Position numbers and translations under genes: made by a program. From NCBI GenBank assembly GCA_002898275.1, contig BEIQ01000007.1:1-60104 (forward strand): 60,104 bases of DNA. The letters are read 5' to 3'. This document shows, in pieces, positions 26,967 to 35,298 of this stretch; positions within the stretch are counted from its first letter, which is position 1, and every line of letters starts with the position of its first letter. The notes below the pieces were generated by a model. It had not been told where the DNA came from. It worked only from the letters and a program-made list of their open reading frames with translations, and did no database searches. The stretch is from a bacterium HR40 (GTDB lineage: Bacteria; Pseudomonadota; Alphaproteobacteria; Geminicoccales; Geminicoccaceae).

Positions 26967-28958
26967 TCACGCCGCTCGACGATACGCAGCCAGCACGATC
27001 TCGACGAGATCGGCCAGGATCTCGTGGATCCGAAAGTCCTTGGGCGTATAGACGCGGACCACGCCCGCTGCCCGCAGCCGTTCGGCATCGGCTGGCGGAA
27101 CGATACCGCCGACCACCACCGGCACCTCGCCGATGCCGAGGCGGCGCATGCGGGCCAGGACCTCCTCGACGAGCGGCAGATGGGAGCCCGAGAGGATCGA
27201 GAGCCCGACGAGATGCACCCCTTCCTCGAGGGCGCTGTTGGCGATGCGCGCCGGCGACAGGCGGATGCCTTCGTAGACCACCTCCATCCCGGCATCGCGC
27301 GCTGCCACCGCGATCTGCTCGGCTCCGTTGGAATGGCCATCGAGCCCTGGCTTGCCCACCAGGATCTTCGGTCGGCGCCCGAGCAGGCGGCTCGCCTCTT
27401 CCACCCGCGCCCGCACCGGCGCCAGAAGATCGGCGGCTGGCGAATGCACCGCTCCCACCCCGGTCGGTGCCCGATACTCGCCGAACACCTCGCGCAGCAC
27501 CTGCGCCCATTCGCCTGTCGTCACCCCGGCTTCGGCGCAGAGGATCGAAGGTGGCACGATGTTGCGCCCCTCCTGCGCCGCCTCCCGCAGGACCGCCAGA
27601 GCCCGGGCCACCGCCTGCGGGTCGCGGCTGCGACGATGCGCTTCGAGACGGGCAATCTGCTCGGCTTCGGCAGCGGGATCGACAGCGAGGAAAGCGGCGC
27701 CGCCGTCCGCGAGAAGGGGCGAGGGTTCGCTTTCCGTATAACAGTTCACACCCACCACCTTGATCCGTCCGGCAGCGATGTCGGCAACACGTTTCGCGTT
27801 AGCCGCAACCAGTTGGCTTTTGATGTAGCCGTTTTCCACCGCCGCCAACACTCCACCCATCTCCTCGACTCGCCGCATCTCCTCCCGCGCTTCGGCGACG
27901 AGCTCGGCGACCCGTCGCTCGATCACCGGCGAGCCGTCGAAGATGTCGTCGTACTCGAGGAGATCGGTTTCGAAGGCGAGGATCTGCTGGGCCCGCAGCG
28001 ACCATTGTTGGTCCCACGGGCGCGGCAGGCCGAGAGCCTCGTTCCAGGCCGGCAACTGCACCGCCCGGGCACGGGCGTTCTTCGACAAAGTGACCGCCAG
28101 CATCTCGAGCAGGATGCGGTAGACGTTGTTCTCCGGCTGCTGTTCGGTGAGCCCGAGGGAGTTCACCTGCACCCCATAGCGGAAGCGGCGCAGCTCGGCA
28201 TCGGCAATGCCGTAACGCTCGCGGCCGATCTCGTCCCACAGGCGCACGAAGGCGCGCATCTTGCAGAGCTCGGTGATGAAACGGATGCCGGCATTGACGA
28301 AGAAGCTGATACGGCCGAAGACCCGCGGGAATTCCTCGGTGCTCACCACCCCGCTCTCGCGGATGGTGTCGAGCAAGGCGATGGCGGTGGCGAGTGCATA
28401 GGCGAGTTCCTGGACCGGCGTCGCTCCCGCCTCCTGGAGATGGTAGCTGCAGATGTTCGTCGGGTTCCATCTCGGCATTTCCCGCGCCGTATAGGCGACG
28501 ATATCGGTGGCGAGCTTCATCGAAGGGCGCGGCGGGAAGATGTAGGTGCCGCGGGACAGGTACTCCTTGACGATATCGTTCTGGACGGTGCCCTGCAGCT
28601 CGCGCGGATCCGCCCCTTGGCGCTTGGCCACCGCGATATAGAGGGCGAGGATCCAGGCGGCGGTGGCATTGATGGTCATCGAAGTGTTCATGCGCGCCAG
28701 CGGAATACCGGCGAACAGCGTCTCCATGTCGCGGATCGAGCTCACCGGCACCCCGACCTTGCCGACTTCGCCGCGGGCGAGTGGATGGTCGGCGTCATAG
28801 CCGGTCTGGGTCGGCAGGTCGAAGGCGATCGACAGACCGGTCTGGCCGCGCGCCAGATTGGCCCGGAACAGGGCGTTGCTCGCCGCGGCCGAGCTGTGTC
28901 CGGCATAGGTGCGAAAGAGCCAGGGCCGATCGCGGTGTGGCGCAGCTTCGGAGGCCAT
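26967..28958 (-). CDS. ecm: ethylmalonyl-CoA mutase
   Basis: A 663-residue adenosylcobalamin enzyme that rearranges (2R)-ethylmalonyl-CoA to (2S)-methylsuccinyl-CoA. The N-terminal catalytic barrel begins PWLFRTYAGHSSAAASNALFRANLARGQTG and includes TQTGYDADHPLARGEVGKVGV and NNVYRILLEMLAV. The C-terminal B12 domain has KPGLDGHSNGAEQIAVAARDAGMEV, where the His of DGHSNG (about residue 539) is the lower cobalt ligand, and GLSILSGSHLPLV. The GLDGHSNG form and the neighbouring ccr and mcd genes point to Ecm rather than methylmalonyl-CoA mutase. ATG at 28958 follows GAGAGGTG. It is divergent from ccr over a 127-bp control region. Confidence 0.93.
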   Translation of the reverse strand: MASEAAPHRDRPWLFRTYAGHSSAAASNALFRANLARGQTGLSIAFDLPTQTGYDADHPLARGEVGKVGVPVSSIRDMETLFAGIPLARMNTSMTINATAAWILALYIAVAKRQGADPRELQGTVQNDIVKEYLSRGTYIFPPRPSMKLATDIVAYTAREMPRWNPTNICSYHLQEAGATPVQELAYALATAIALLDTIRESGVVSTEEFPRVFGRISFFVNAGIRFITELCKMRAFVRLWDEIGRERYGIADAELRRFRYGVQVNSLGLTEQQPENNVYRILLEMLAVTLSKNARARAVQLPAWNEALGLPRPWDQQWSLRAQQILAFETDLLEYDDIFDGSPVIERRVAELVAEAREEMRRVEEMGGVLAAVENGYIKSQLVAANAKRVADIAAGRIKVVGVNCYTESEPSPLLADGGAAFLAVDPAAEAEQIARLEAHRRSRDPQAVARALAVLREAAQEGRNIVPPSILCAEAGVTTGEWAQVLREVFGEYRAPTGVGAVHSPAADLLAPVRARVEEASRLLGRRPKILVGKPGLDGHSNGAEQIAVAARDAGMEVVYEGIRLSPARIANSALEEGVHLVGLSILSGSHLPLVEEVLARMRRLGIGEVPVVVGGIVPPADAERLRAAGVVRVYTPKDFRIHEILADLVEIVLAAYRRAA

Positions 28959-28962
28959 GGGC

Positions 28963-29042
28963 AACACCTCTCGGTGTTTTCGCATAGGCGATAACAACAC
29001 TGCTGCGCCGCGTCAAATGAATTTTCGTGTTGACGTCCAACA
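28963..29042. promoter_or_regulatory. ecm/ccr divergent control region with inverted repeats
   Basis: Three AACA-type elements occur here: AACAC-CTCTCG-GTGTT (28963-28978), the direct form AACAACACT (about 28994-29002) and the perfect TGTTG-ACGTC-CAACA (29028-29042). The last overlaps a TTGACG hexamer at 29030-29035 that could be the ccr -35 box. The pattern suggests one regulator binding several sites to control both genes. The HTH domain encoded at the start of the ccr frame is the obvious candidate; that is inference. Confidence 0.5.
28988..29016 (-). promoter_or_regulatory. ecm promoter
   Basis: On the minus strand TTGACG (29011-29016) and TATCGC (28988-28993) are separated by exactly 17 bases, giving a transcript start near 28981 and a short leader of about 23 bases to the ecm ATG at 28958. 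The AACAC...GTGTT repeat lies in that leader, where a repressor would block initiation or early elongation. Confidence 0.5.
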
Positions 29043-29085
29043 TCGCCCGTGTCAGGGTCTCGGCAGCAGGACGGGAGACGGAGCG

Positions 29086-30669
29086 ATGTCGCGTCAGAAT
29101 GTCGAACGGATCATCCGCAAGTTCGGCTCGCAGCAGCGTGTGGCCGAGCTGCTCGGCATCTGGCAGACCGCGGTCTCGGGCTGGATCCGCCGGGGCGTCA
29201 TCCCGACGAGACGGCAGGCCGAGCTCCTCGCCATCGCCCGCCGCGAGGGTATCGACCTGCGTCCGGAGGACTTTTTCGAGGACGGTCTCGCGGTGACCGG
29301 CACCGATGCCGGAGTCGCTGCTGTCTCCCGTACCCCCGTCGCCTCGAACTCGGAAGGCAGCAGGACCATGCCCGCAACCGCCGACAACATCGTCTCGTTC
29401 CCCCAGGGCCGCGCCCCCGCCGTCGTCCGTGCCACCAAGGACCTCTACGAGGTCGGCGAGATTCCGCCGCTCGGCCATGTGCCGAAGAACATGTACGCCT
29501 GGGTGATCCGTCAGGAGCGACACGGCGACCCGATCCATGCCATGCAGCAAGAGGTGGTGCCGACCTGGGAGATCGGCGATGACGAGTGTCTCGTCATGGT
29601 CATGGCGGCCGGGGTCAACTACAACGGTGTGTGGGCGGCGCTCGGCAAGCCGATTTCGCCGATCGACGTGCACAAGCAGCCCTATCACATCGCCGGTTCG
29701 GACGCCTCCGGCATTGTCTGGGCCGTCGGATCCAAGGTGCGGCGCTGGAAGGTCGGCGACGAGGTGGTGATCCACTGCAACCAGGACGACGGCGACGACG
29801 AGGAATGCAATGGCGGCGACCCGATGTTCTCGCCGTCGCAGCGGATCTGGGGTTACGAGACGGGAGACGGCAGTTTCGCCCAGTTCTGTCGGGTGCAATC
29901 GCGCCAGCTGATGCCCCGCCCCAAGCACCTGACCTGGGAGGAATCGGGCTGCTACGTGCTGACTCTCGCCACCGCCTATCGCATGCTCTTCGGCCATCCG
30001 CCGCACACCCTCAAACCGGGGGACAATGTGCTCGTCTGGGGTGGAGCGGGCGGCCTCGGCTCGATGGCCATCCAGCTCATCGCGGCCAGCGGCGCCAACG
30101 CCATCGCCGTCATCTCGGACGAGGAGAAGCGCGATTTCGTGCTCTCGCTCGGCGCCAAGGGAGCGATCAACCGCAAGCAATTCCATTGCTGGGGGGAGAT
30201 GCCCGATCCCGCCGACCGCGAGGCCTATGGCGCATGGATCAAGGAAGTGCGTCGGTTCGGCAAGGCGATCTGGGACATCACGGGCAAGCAGGATGTCGAC
30301 ATCGTGTTCGAGCATCCCGGGGCCGCGACCTTCCCGGTCTCGGTCTTCGTCGTCAAGCGCGGCGGCATGGTCGTCATCTGTGCCGGCACTACCGGCTACA
30401 AGCTCACCCTCGACGCGCGCTATCTGTGGATGCGCCAGAAGCGGGTGCAGGGCAGCCACTTCGCCCATCTCAAGCAGGCGATGGCGGCCAACCGATTCGT
30501 CCTCAACCGTCAGGTCGATCCCTGCATGAGCGAGGTGTTCGCCTGGCACGACATCCCGCGGGCACACCAGAAGATGATGAAGAACGAGCACCGGCCCGGC
30601 AACATGGCGGTGCTGGTGCAGGCGAAGCGGCCTGGCATGCGCACCTTCGAAGAAGCTCTGGAGGCCTGA
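29086..30669 (+). CDS. ccr: crotonyl-CoA carboxylase/reductase with in-frame N-terminal helix-turn-helix domain
   Basis: One open frame of 527 codons. Residues about 5-66 form a Cro/YdaS-like HTH: FGSQQRVAELLGIWQTAVSGW gives helices 2 and 3, and GIDLRPEDFF ends the domain. A linker of about 28 residues follows. From Met95 onward (433 residues) there is a complete crotonyl-CoA carboxylase/reductase with DLYEVGEIPPLGHVPKNMYAW, HCNQDDGDDEECNGGDPMFSPSQRIWGYE, VWGGAGGLGSMAIQL and RVQGSHFAHLKQAM. Ccr reductively carboxylates crotonyl-CoA with NADPH and CO2 to ethylmalonyl-CoA. ATG at 29368 has GGAAGG and AGGA upstream, so a shorter enzyme could also be made. mcd follows after three bases. Whether the long form is produced is not shown by sequence alone. 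Confidence 0.85.
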   Translation: MSRQNVERIIRKFGSQQRVAELLGIWQTAVSGWIRRGVIPTRRQAELLAIARREGIDLRPEDFFEDGLAVTGTDAGVAAVSRTPVASNSEGSRTMPATADNIVSFPQGRAPAVVRATKDLYEVGEIPPLGHVPKNMYAWVIRQERHGDPIHAMQQEVVPTWEIGDDECLVMVMAAGVNYNGVWAALGKPISPIDVHKQPYHIAGSDASGIVWAVGSKVRRWKVGDEVVIHCNQDDGDDEECNGGDPMFSPSQRIWGYETGDGSFAQFCRVQSRQLMPRPKHLTWEESGCYVLTLATAYRMLFGHPPHTLKPGDNVLVWGGAGGLGSMAIQLIAASGANAIAVISDEEKRDFVLSLGAKGAINRKQFHCWGEMPDPADREAYGAWIKEVRRFGKAIWDITGKQDVDIVFEHPGAATFPVSVFVVKRGGMVVICAGTTGYKLTLDARYLWMRQKRVQGSHFAHLKQAMAANRFVLNRQVDPCMSEVFAWHDIPRAHQKMMKNEHRPGNMAVLVQAKRPGMRTFEEALEA

Positions 30670-30672
30670 GCC

Positions 30673-32337
30673 GTGATCACCGGGACGGCCGATCGCGTTC
30701 GCCCCGAGGAGCTGCTCCGTGCCGCCGACCGCGCGCTCGAGCGCGTGCACACCATGGTCGAGCGTGCTCGGGATCGTCTCGCCCGGCGATTCGCCCCGGG
30801 GGGCGACTTCGATGTCGCGCTGTTCGAGCGCGAGCAGACGGCAGCCCACGGGCTCGCCTGGTACGAGGTGTACCGCCGGGCGCTCGAGCAACTGCAGGCC
30901 TGGGCCCGCAGGCTCGCGGACAGCGGCCGCTTCGGCGAGCGCGAGCGGCTGATCTTGGAGCTCGGCTTCGGAGAATACCTCGCCCGCATGGCGGGTGGCG
31001 TGCCCATGAGCCAGGGGGAATACGTCCGTCCCTGGCAAATCGGCCTCGATGCTACCGATCTCGACACCTTCCGGTCCTCCGAGGTGTGCGGCTTCTGTCG
31101 CCTCGCGGCCGATCCCGCCAGGGTGCTGCGCCTCGCCCAGCTGATCGAGGAGGGAGAGTTCGGCGATCCGGGCTATGCCCGCGAGGAGCTCGAGCTGGTG
31201 CGCGAGCAGTTCCGGCGGTTCGCCGACGAGCGCATCCTGCCGTTCGCCCATCGCTGGCACCTCGAAGACCGGCTCGTGCCGCTCGAGCTCATCGGCGAGC
31301 TCGCCAAGCTCGGAGTCTTCGGCCTCACCGTGCCGGAGCGCTACGGCGGGCTCGGCATGGGCAAGGAAGCGATGTGCGTGGTCACGGAGGAGCTGTCGCG
31401 CGGCTGGATCGGCGTCGGCTCCCTGTCGACCCGCTCGGAGATCGCCGCCGAGCTCGTCCGCCTGGGCGGCACCGAAGAGCAGCGCCAGCGCTTCTTGCCC
31501 AGGATCGCCTCGGGCGAGAGCATCCCCACGGCGGTCTTCACCGAGCCCGACACCGGGTCCGATCTCGCTTCGCTGCGGACGCGTGCGGTGCTTCGCGACG
31601 GTTTCTACGAGGTCTATGGGTCCAAGACCTGGATCACCCACGCGGCCCGCGCCGATCTCATGACCATCCTCGTGCGCACCGACACGAGCGAGCCAGGCTA
31701 CCGCGGTCTGTCGATGCTGATCGCCGAAAAGCCTCGCGGCCGCGAGGATGACCCCTTCCCCGTGGCGGGTCTGAGCGGTTCCGAGATCCCGGTGCTGGGC
31801 TACCGCGGCATGAAGGAATACGCCCTCTCCTTCGACGGCTTCCGCGTGCCGGCGGCCAATCTCCTAGGCGGCGTGCCCGGTCGCGGCTTCAAGCAGCTCA
31901 TGGCGACCTTCGAGAGCGCGCGCATCCAGACCGCGGCGCGGGCCATCGGGGTGGCCCGCAGCGCTCTCGAGCTCGCCCTCTCCTATGCGCGGGAACGTCG
32001 ACAGTTCGGCAAGCCCATCTTCGCCTTCCCGCGGGTGCACGGCAAGCTGGCAGGAATGGCGGTGGAGATCATGCTCGCTCGCCAACTCACTCTCTTCGCC
32101 GCGCGCGAGAAGGACGCCGACCGCCGCTGCGACCTCGAGGCCGGGCTCGCCAAGCTGCTCGCCGCTCAGGTGGCGTGGTCGGCAGCCGACAATGCCGTGC
32201 AGATCCATGGCGGCAACGGCTACGCCCTCGAGTTCCCGATCAGCCGCGTGCTGTGCGACGCGCGCATCCTCAACATTTTCGAGGGCTCGGCGGAGATCCA
32301 GGCGCAGGTGATCGCCCGACGACTGTTCACCGCTTGA
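30673..32337 (+). CDS. mcd: (2S)-methylsuccinyl-CoA dehydrogenase
   Basis: A 554-residue FAD enzyme of the acyl-CoA dehydrogenase family that oxidises methylsuccinyl-CoA to mesaconyl-CoA. It carries the extra N-terminal domain of about 150 residues that marks Mcd (ALERVHTMVERARDRL ... FGEYLARMAGGVPMSQGEY), then the dehydrogenase core with FGLTVPERYGGLGMGKEAM, AVFTEPDTGSDLASLRTRA, SYARERRQFGKPIFAFPRV, QIHGGNGYALEFPISRVLCDARIL and FEGSAEIQ. GTG at 30673 follows the ccr stop by three bases, so the two form an operon. The upstream Ccr and divergent Ecm supply the two preceding steps. Confidence 0.93.
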   Translation: MITGTADRVRPEELLRAADRALERVHTMVERARDRLARRFAPGGDFDVALFEREQTAAHGLAWYEVYRRALEQLQAWARRLADSGRFGERERLILELGFGEYLARMAGGVPMSQGEYVRPWQIGLDATDLDTFRSSEVCGFCRLAADPARVLRLAQLIEEGEFGDPGYAREELELVREQFRRFADERILPFAHRWHLEDRLVPLELIGELAKLGVFGLTVPERYGGLGMGKEAMCVVTEELSRGWIGVGSLSTRSEIAAELVRLGGTEEQRQRFLPRIASGESIPTAVFTEPDTGSDLASLRTRAVLRDGFYEVYGSKTWITHAARADLMTILVRTDTSEPGYRGLSMLIAEKPRGREDDPFPVAGLSGSEIPVLGYRGMKEYALSFDGFRVPAANLLGGVPGRGFKQLMATFESARIQTAARAIGVARSALELALSYARERRQFGKPIFAFPRVHGKLAGMAVEIMLARQLTLFAAREKDADRRCDLEAGLAKLLAAQVAWSAADNAVQIHGGNGYALEFPISRVLCDARILNIFEGSAEIQAQVIARRLFTA

Positions 32338-32713
32338 GCGACAGCGACCTGTGTTGTCTCGGCGACGCTGTGGCGTTGCGCCGTTGCCGATAATCCTGGT
32401 TCCCTCCGCTCGACGGCTGCGATAGTGTTTTTCCTGACCCGAAAGGGTAGAATGGCCGGGAACGGCGCGGGCGGACGCACGATCGCCGCGAAAGGATGCG
32501 CGGCGGTTTCCGGCCGGGTGGAAGGTAGGGAGGCTTGCGCCGGGGCCGCGATGGGGCCTACGACGTCGGGCGAGGGGGCAAAAGCCCCCTCTTTCCGTCG
32601 ATGGGAGTTTCGCACCCTCGTAGCTCGCGAGGCGAGCCGATCGCTTCCCTCCGCCCTTGCCGAGTCCTGCTCCTTCGGGCACCCTGCCGACGGTCGTCGT
32701 CCCGGAGCGACGG
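32338..32713. other. intergenic region between mcd and the GST gene
   Basis: About 376 bases without a supportable gene. The only clear element is the strong intrinsic terminator at 32572-32594. The remainder is irregular GC-rich sequence; short open frames in it lack ribosome-binding sites and family-like composition. A promoter for the downstream GST gene presumably lies after the terminator but no convincing hexamer pair was seen. Confidence 0.5.
32572..32594 (+). terminator. intrinsic terminator after the ccr-mcd operon
   Basis: GAGGGGGC-AAAA-GCCCCCTC is a perfect 8-bp stem with an AAAA loop, followed by TTT. It lies 235 bases after the mcd stop and 120 bases before the GST start, and separates the two units. 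Confidence 0.7.
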
Positions 32714-33439
32714 ATGATCGATCTCTATTACTGGCCGACGCCGAATGGCCACAAAATCACCCTCTTCCTCGAGGAGGCCGGCCTCGAATACCGCCTGGTG
32801 CCGGTCGACATCGGCCGCGGTCAGCAGTTCGAGCCTCGCTTCCTGGCCATCTCGCCCAACAACCGCATTCCCGCCATCGTCGACCATGCACCGGCGGATG
32901 GCGGCGAGCCTCTCGCCCTGTTCGAGTCGGGCGCGATCCTGCTTTACCTCGCCGAGAAGACGGGCCGCTTCCTGCCGACCGACCTGCGCGGCCGCAAGAC
33001 CGTGCTCGAGTGGCTGTTCTGGCAGGTGGGCGGGCTCGGACCCATGGCCGGCCAGGCGCACCACTTCCTCCACTATGCGCCCGAGCGCATCCCCTATGCC
33101 ATCGAACGCTATGTGCGGGAGGTCTCGCGCCTTTACGGCGTGCTCGACGGCCATCTCGCCGGACGTCGGTTCATCGCCGGCGCGGATTACACCATCGCCG
33201 ACATGGCCTGCTATCCGTGGATCGTGCCATGGGAGCGGCAAAACCAGCGTCTCGACGACTTCCCCCATCTTCGCCGGTGGTTCGAGGAGATCCGCGAACG
33301 GCCGGCGGTGGCTCGGGCCTATGCACGGGGCAAGGAGGTGGTGACCCGCGAGGTCACGGTCGACGACGAGGCCCGGCGCTTCCTTTTCGGCCAGTCCGCG
33401 GAAACGACCCGTCGCGCCCGGGAACAGCGGCCGAGCTAG
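32714..33439 (+). CDS. glutathione S-transferase family protein (YfcG/YghU type)
   Basis: A 241-residue protein with an N-terminal thioredoxin-like domain MIDLYYWPTPNGHKITLFLEEAG, LAISPNNRIPAIVDH and LFESGAILLYLAEKTG (the glutathione-binding ESGAI motif). A helical C-terminal domain follows with VLDGHLAGRRFIAGADYTIADMACYPW. The wording matches the nu-class proteins YfcG and YghU, which act as disulfide-bond reductases with glutathione. ATG at 32714 is preceded by GGAG. It stands alone downstream of a terminator. Confidence 0.88.
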   Translation: MIDLYYWPTPNGHKITLFLEEAGLEYRLVPVDIGRGQQFEPRFLAISPNNRIPAIVDHAPADGGEPLALFESGAILLYLAEKTGRFLPTDLRGRKTVLEWLFWQVGGLGPMAGQAHHFLHYAPERIPYAIERYVREVSRLYGVLDGHLAGRRFIAGADYTIADMACYPWIVPWERQNQRLDDFPHLRRWFEEIRERPAVARAYARGKEVVTREVTVDDEARRFLFGQSAETTRRAREQRPS

Positions 33440-33525
33440 GGACGGCGCACGGTCGGGTCGGTACGTCATCCAGGCAGGCGGCCGTGCGACGACCGGCTGC
33501 CATGGCGCGCTCGCGCGGCCCAGCT

Positions 33526-33897
33526 TCAGGGATCGCGCGACAGGCCCTTTTCCTCGAGCGCCCGCAGATATTCGGCCCAGATCCGCTCGCGGTCGCGGCC
33601 GAGGCGGTAGAGCCAGGACCAGCTGTAGATGCCCGTGTCGTGACCATCGTCGAAGACGATGCGCACGGCGTAGTTGCCGACCCGCTCCACGGCCACGATG
33701 CCGACGTTGCGCTTGCCGGCGACCGTCACCTTTTGCGCCGGTCCGTGACCCTGCACTTCCGCCGATGGGCTCTCCACGCGCAGCAGCTCAGCCGGCAACT
33801 CGAAGCGACTGCCGTCGTCGAATTCCACCACGAGCGTACGCGCCGCGCGCTGGACAGTGAGGCGGAGCGGCCAGGGTTCGTGCTGCGTGCGTGACAC
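33526..33897 (-). CDS. DUF971 domain protein
   Basis: A 123-residue protein matching the DUF971 family (the N-terminal domain of gamma-butyrobetaine hydroxylase and of some Fe-S scaffold proteins). The pattern is an RTLVVEFDDGSRFELPAELLRVESPSAEVQGHG segment followed by GNYAVRIVFDDGHDTGIYSWSWLYRLG. Stand-alone DUF971 proteins have no settled function. Its GTG start lies six bases after the stop of the Trm112-like gene upstream on the same strand, so both are probably cotranscribed. Confidence 0.85.
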   Translation of the reverse strand: MSRTQHEPWPLRLTVQRAARTLVVEFDDGSRFELPAELLRVESPSAEVQGHGPAQKVTVAGKRNVGIVAVERVGNYAVRIVFDDGHDTGIYSWSWLYRLGRDRERIWAEYLRALEEKGLSRDP

Positions 33898-33903
33898 CCC
33901 TTT

Positions 33904-34131
33904 TCACCCCTTGCGCCGCAGCGGCTCTGGCACCGTCTGCTCCTCGTCGAGACGGCGTGCCTCGTCCACCAGCATGATCGGGATTCCGTCGCGGATCGGA
34001 TAGGCGAGGCCGGCCTGTTCGCTCACGAGCTCGTTGCGCTCGCGATCGTAGCGGAGCCGCCCCTTGGTGAGCGGACAGACGAGGATCTCGAGCAGCTTCG
34101 GATCGATGCCGGGTTCCGATCGTTCGCCCAT
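33904..34131 (-). CDS. Trm112 family protein (UPF0434)
   Basis: A 75-residue protein with [51 protein letters not shown], the complete Trm112-like fold signature. Eukaryotic Trm112 activates methyltransferases; bacterial relatives are small and their partners are mostly unknown. ATG at 34131 with GAGAGG upstream gives the usual length; the frame is open 11 codons more. It is upstream of the DUF971 gene and downstream of the CnoX gene on the same strand. Confidence 0.9.
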   Translation of the reverse strand: MGERSEPGIDPKLLEILVCPLTKGRLRYDRERNELVSEQAGLAYPIRDGIPIMLVDEARRLDEEQTVPEPLRRKG

Positions 34132-34257
34132 GGCCTCTCTCGTCTCCCCAGCTAGCTTGCGCACGGCTCGCCGGACCCGCGCGGCTCGGACGCCGCTCGC
34201 GCCGCCCCGCGATCGCAGCCGAGTGCCCGAAGCCGGGCCCCGGCGCCGATCGGACGG

Positions 34258-35178
34258 TCAGGCGAACAGCACGGTCGAGAGCTTCCGTCGGCCCTTCATC
34301 GTTTCCGGATGCGACGGACCCAGCGCCTCGAAGAACTTCAAGAGCTGCTTGCGCGCAGCGTCGTCCCGCCACTTTCGGTCGCGCTTCACGATATAGAGCA
34401 AATGGTCCATCGCCGCCTCGAAGCGTCCCCGCAGGAAGAGCAGATTGGCGAGCTGGAAACGGGCTTCGAAGTCGTCGGGATCGGCCGCGATCCGCCCCTC
34501 GAGCGCCCGCGCGTCGACGCCAGCGGGCACTTCTTCGGCGAGTTCCAGCGCCGCCCGCGCCCCGCTCACCGCGGGATGGCTAGCGATGGCCGAGGGCGCG
34601 TCCGACAGCAACCGCTTGGCCTCCTCCCGCTCGCCCAAGGCGAGGAGCGCCCGTGCCAAGCCGCCATAGGCCTCGCCGTTCTCCGGATCCTCTTCGAGCA
34701 CCCGGGAAAAATGCGCCGCCGCCGTTTCCGGCTCGCCCCGTTCGAGCGCTTTCCTCCCTGCCTCGAGTTCGGCCTCGAGATCGGCAGCGAGCGGCCCACC
34801 GATCAGGCGTTCGACCAGCGCCCGGATCTGGCTTTCCGGCTGGGCACCGGCAAAGCCGGTGACCGGCTGCCCGCGGATGAAGGCGTAGACCGTCGGGATG
34901 GACTGAATGCGCAACTGCTGAGCGAGCTCCGGATTCTCGTCGACATTGATCTTGACGAGCCGTACCCGCCCCTTTGCCGCCCGCACCACCTTCTCGAGCA
35001 CCGGCCCCAGCTGCTTGCACGGTCCGCACCACGGTGCCCAAAAGTCGACGAGCACCGGGACCTGCTGCGAGGCATAGAGCACGTCGCGGGCAAAGGTCTC
35101 GATGCTGCCGTCCTTGACGATGTCGTCCTGTGTCGAAGTCCTTGCTGCCGCCGGAGCGCGGCTGCCGCTCAACTGCAT
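34258..35178 (-). CDS. cnoX: thioredoxin/TPR co-chaperone CnoX (YbbN)
   Basis: A 306-residue two-domain protein. The N-terminal thioredoxin domain (about residues 20-125) has VLVDFWAPWCGPCKQLGPVLEKV with an intact CGPC site and IQSIPTVYAF with the cis-proline. The C-terminal part (about 135-300) consists of TPR-like helices ending in FEALGPSHPETMKGRRKLSTVLFA, typical of YbbN. In E. coli CnoX protects substrates from oxidation and hands them to GroEL and DnaK; alphaproteobacterial forms keep CGPC and may act as real thioredoxins. It appears to be the first gene of a small minus-strand group. Confidence 0.9.
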   Translation of the reverse strand: MQLSGSRAPAAARTSTQDDIVKDGSIETFARDVLYASQQVPVLVDFWAPWCGPCKQLGPVLEKVVRAAKGRVRLVKINVDENPELAQQLRIQSIPTVYAFIRGQPVTGFAGAQPESQIRALVERLIGGPLAADLEAELEAGRKALERGEPETAAAHFSRVLEEDPENGEAYGGLARALLALGEREEAKRLLSDAPSAIASHPAVSGARAALELAEEVPAGVDARALEGRIAADPDDFEARFQLANLLFLRGRFEAAMDHLLYIVKRDRKWRDDAARKQLLKFFEALGPSHPETMKGRRKLSTVLFA

Positions 35179-35298
35179 GGATCAAGACCCTTCGGAGCTC
35201 GAAGCCGGCTGAACCATCGAGGGATGGCGAACCCGGGCTAACATGGCCACCTGCTCGGGAGGTTGCAAGAGAGCGGCGCTAGGCAGCTCGGCGATGGC

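Noticed and set aside
26967-28958. Reading the mutase as methylmalonyl-CoA mutase
   Set aside because: It is a single-polypeptide enzyme with a GLDGHSNG B12 motif and lies directly divergent to ccr-mcd, which fits ethylmalonyl-CoA mutase better.
29086-29367. Treating the HTH as a separate gene from ccr
   Set aside because: No stop codon separates them. Two starts are possible, but the sequence as given is one frame, so it is annotated once with the internal start noted.
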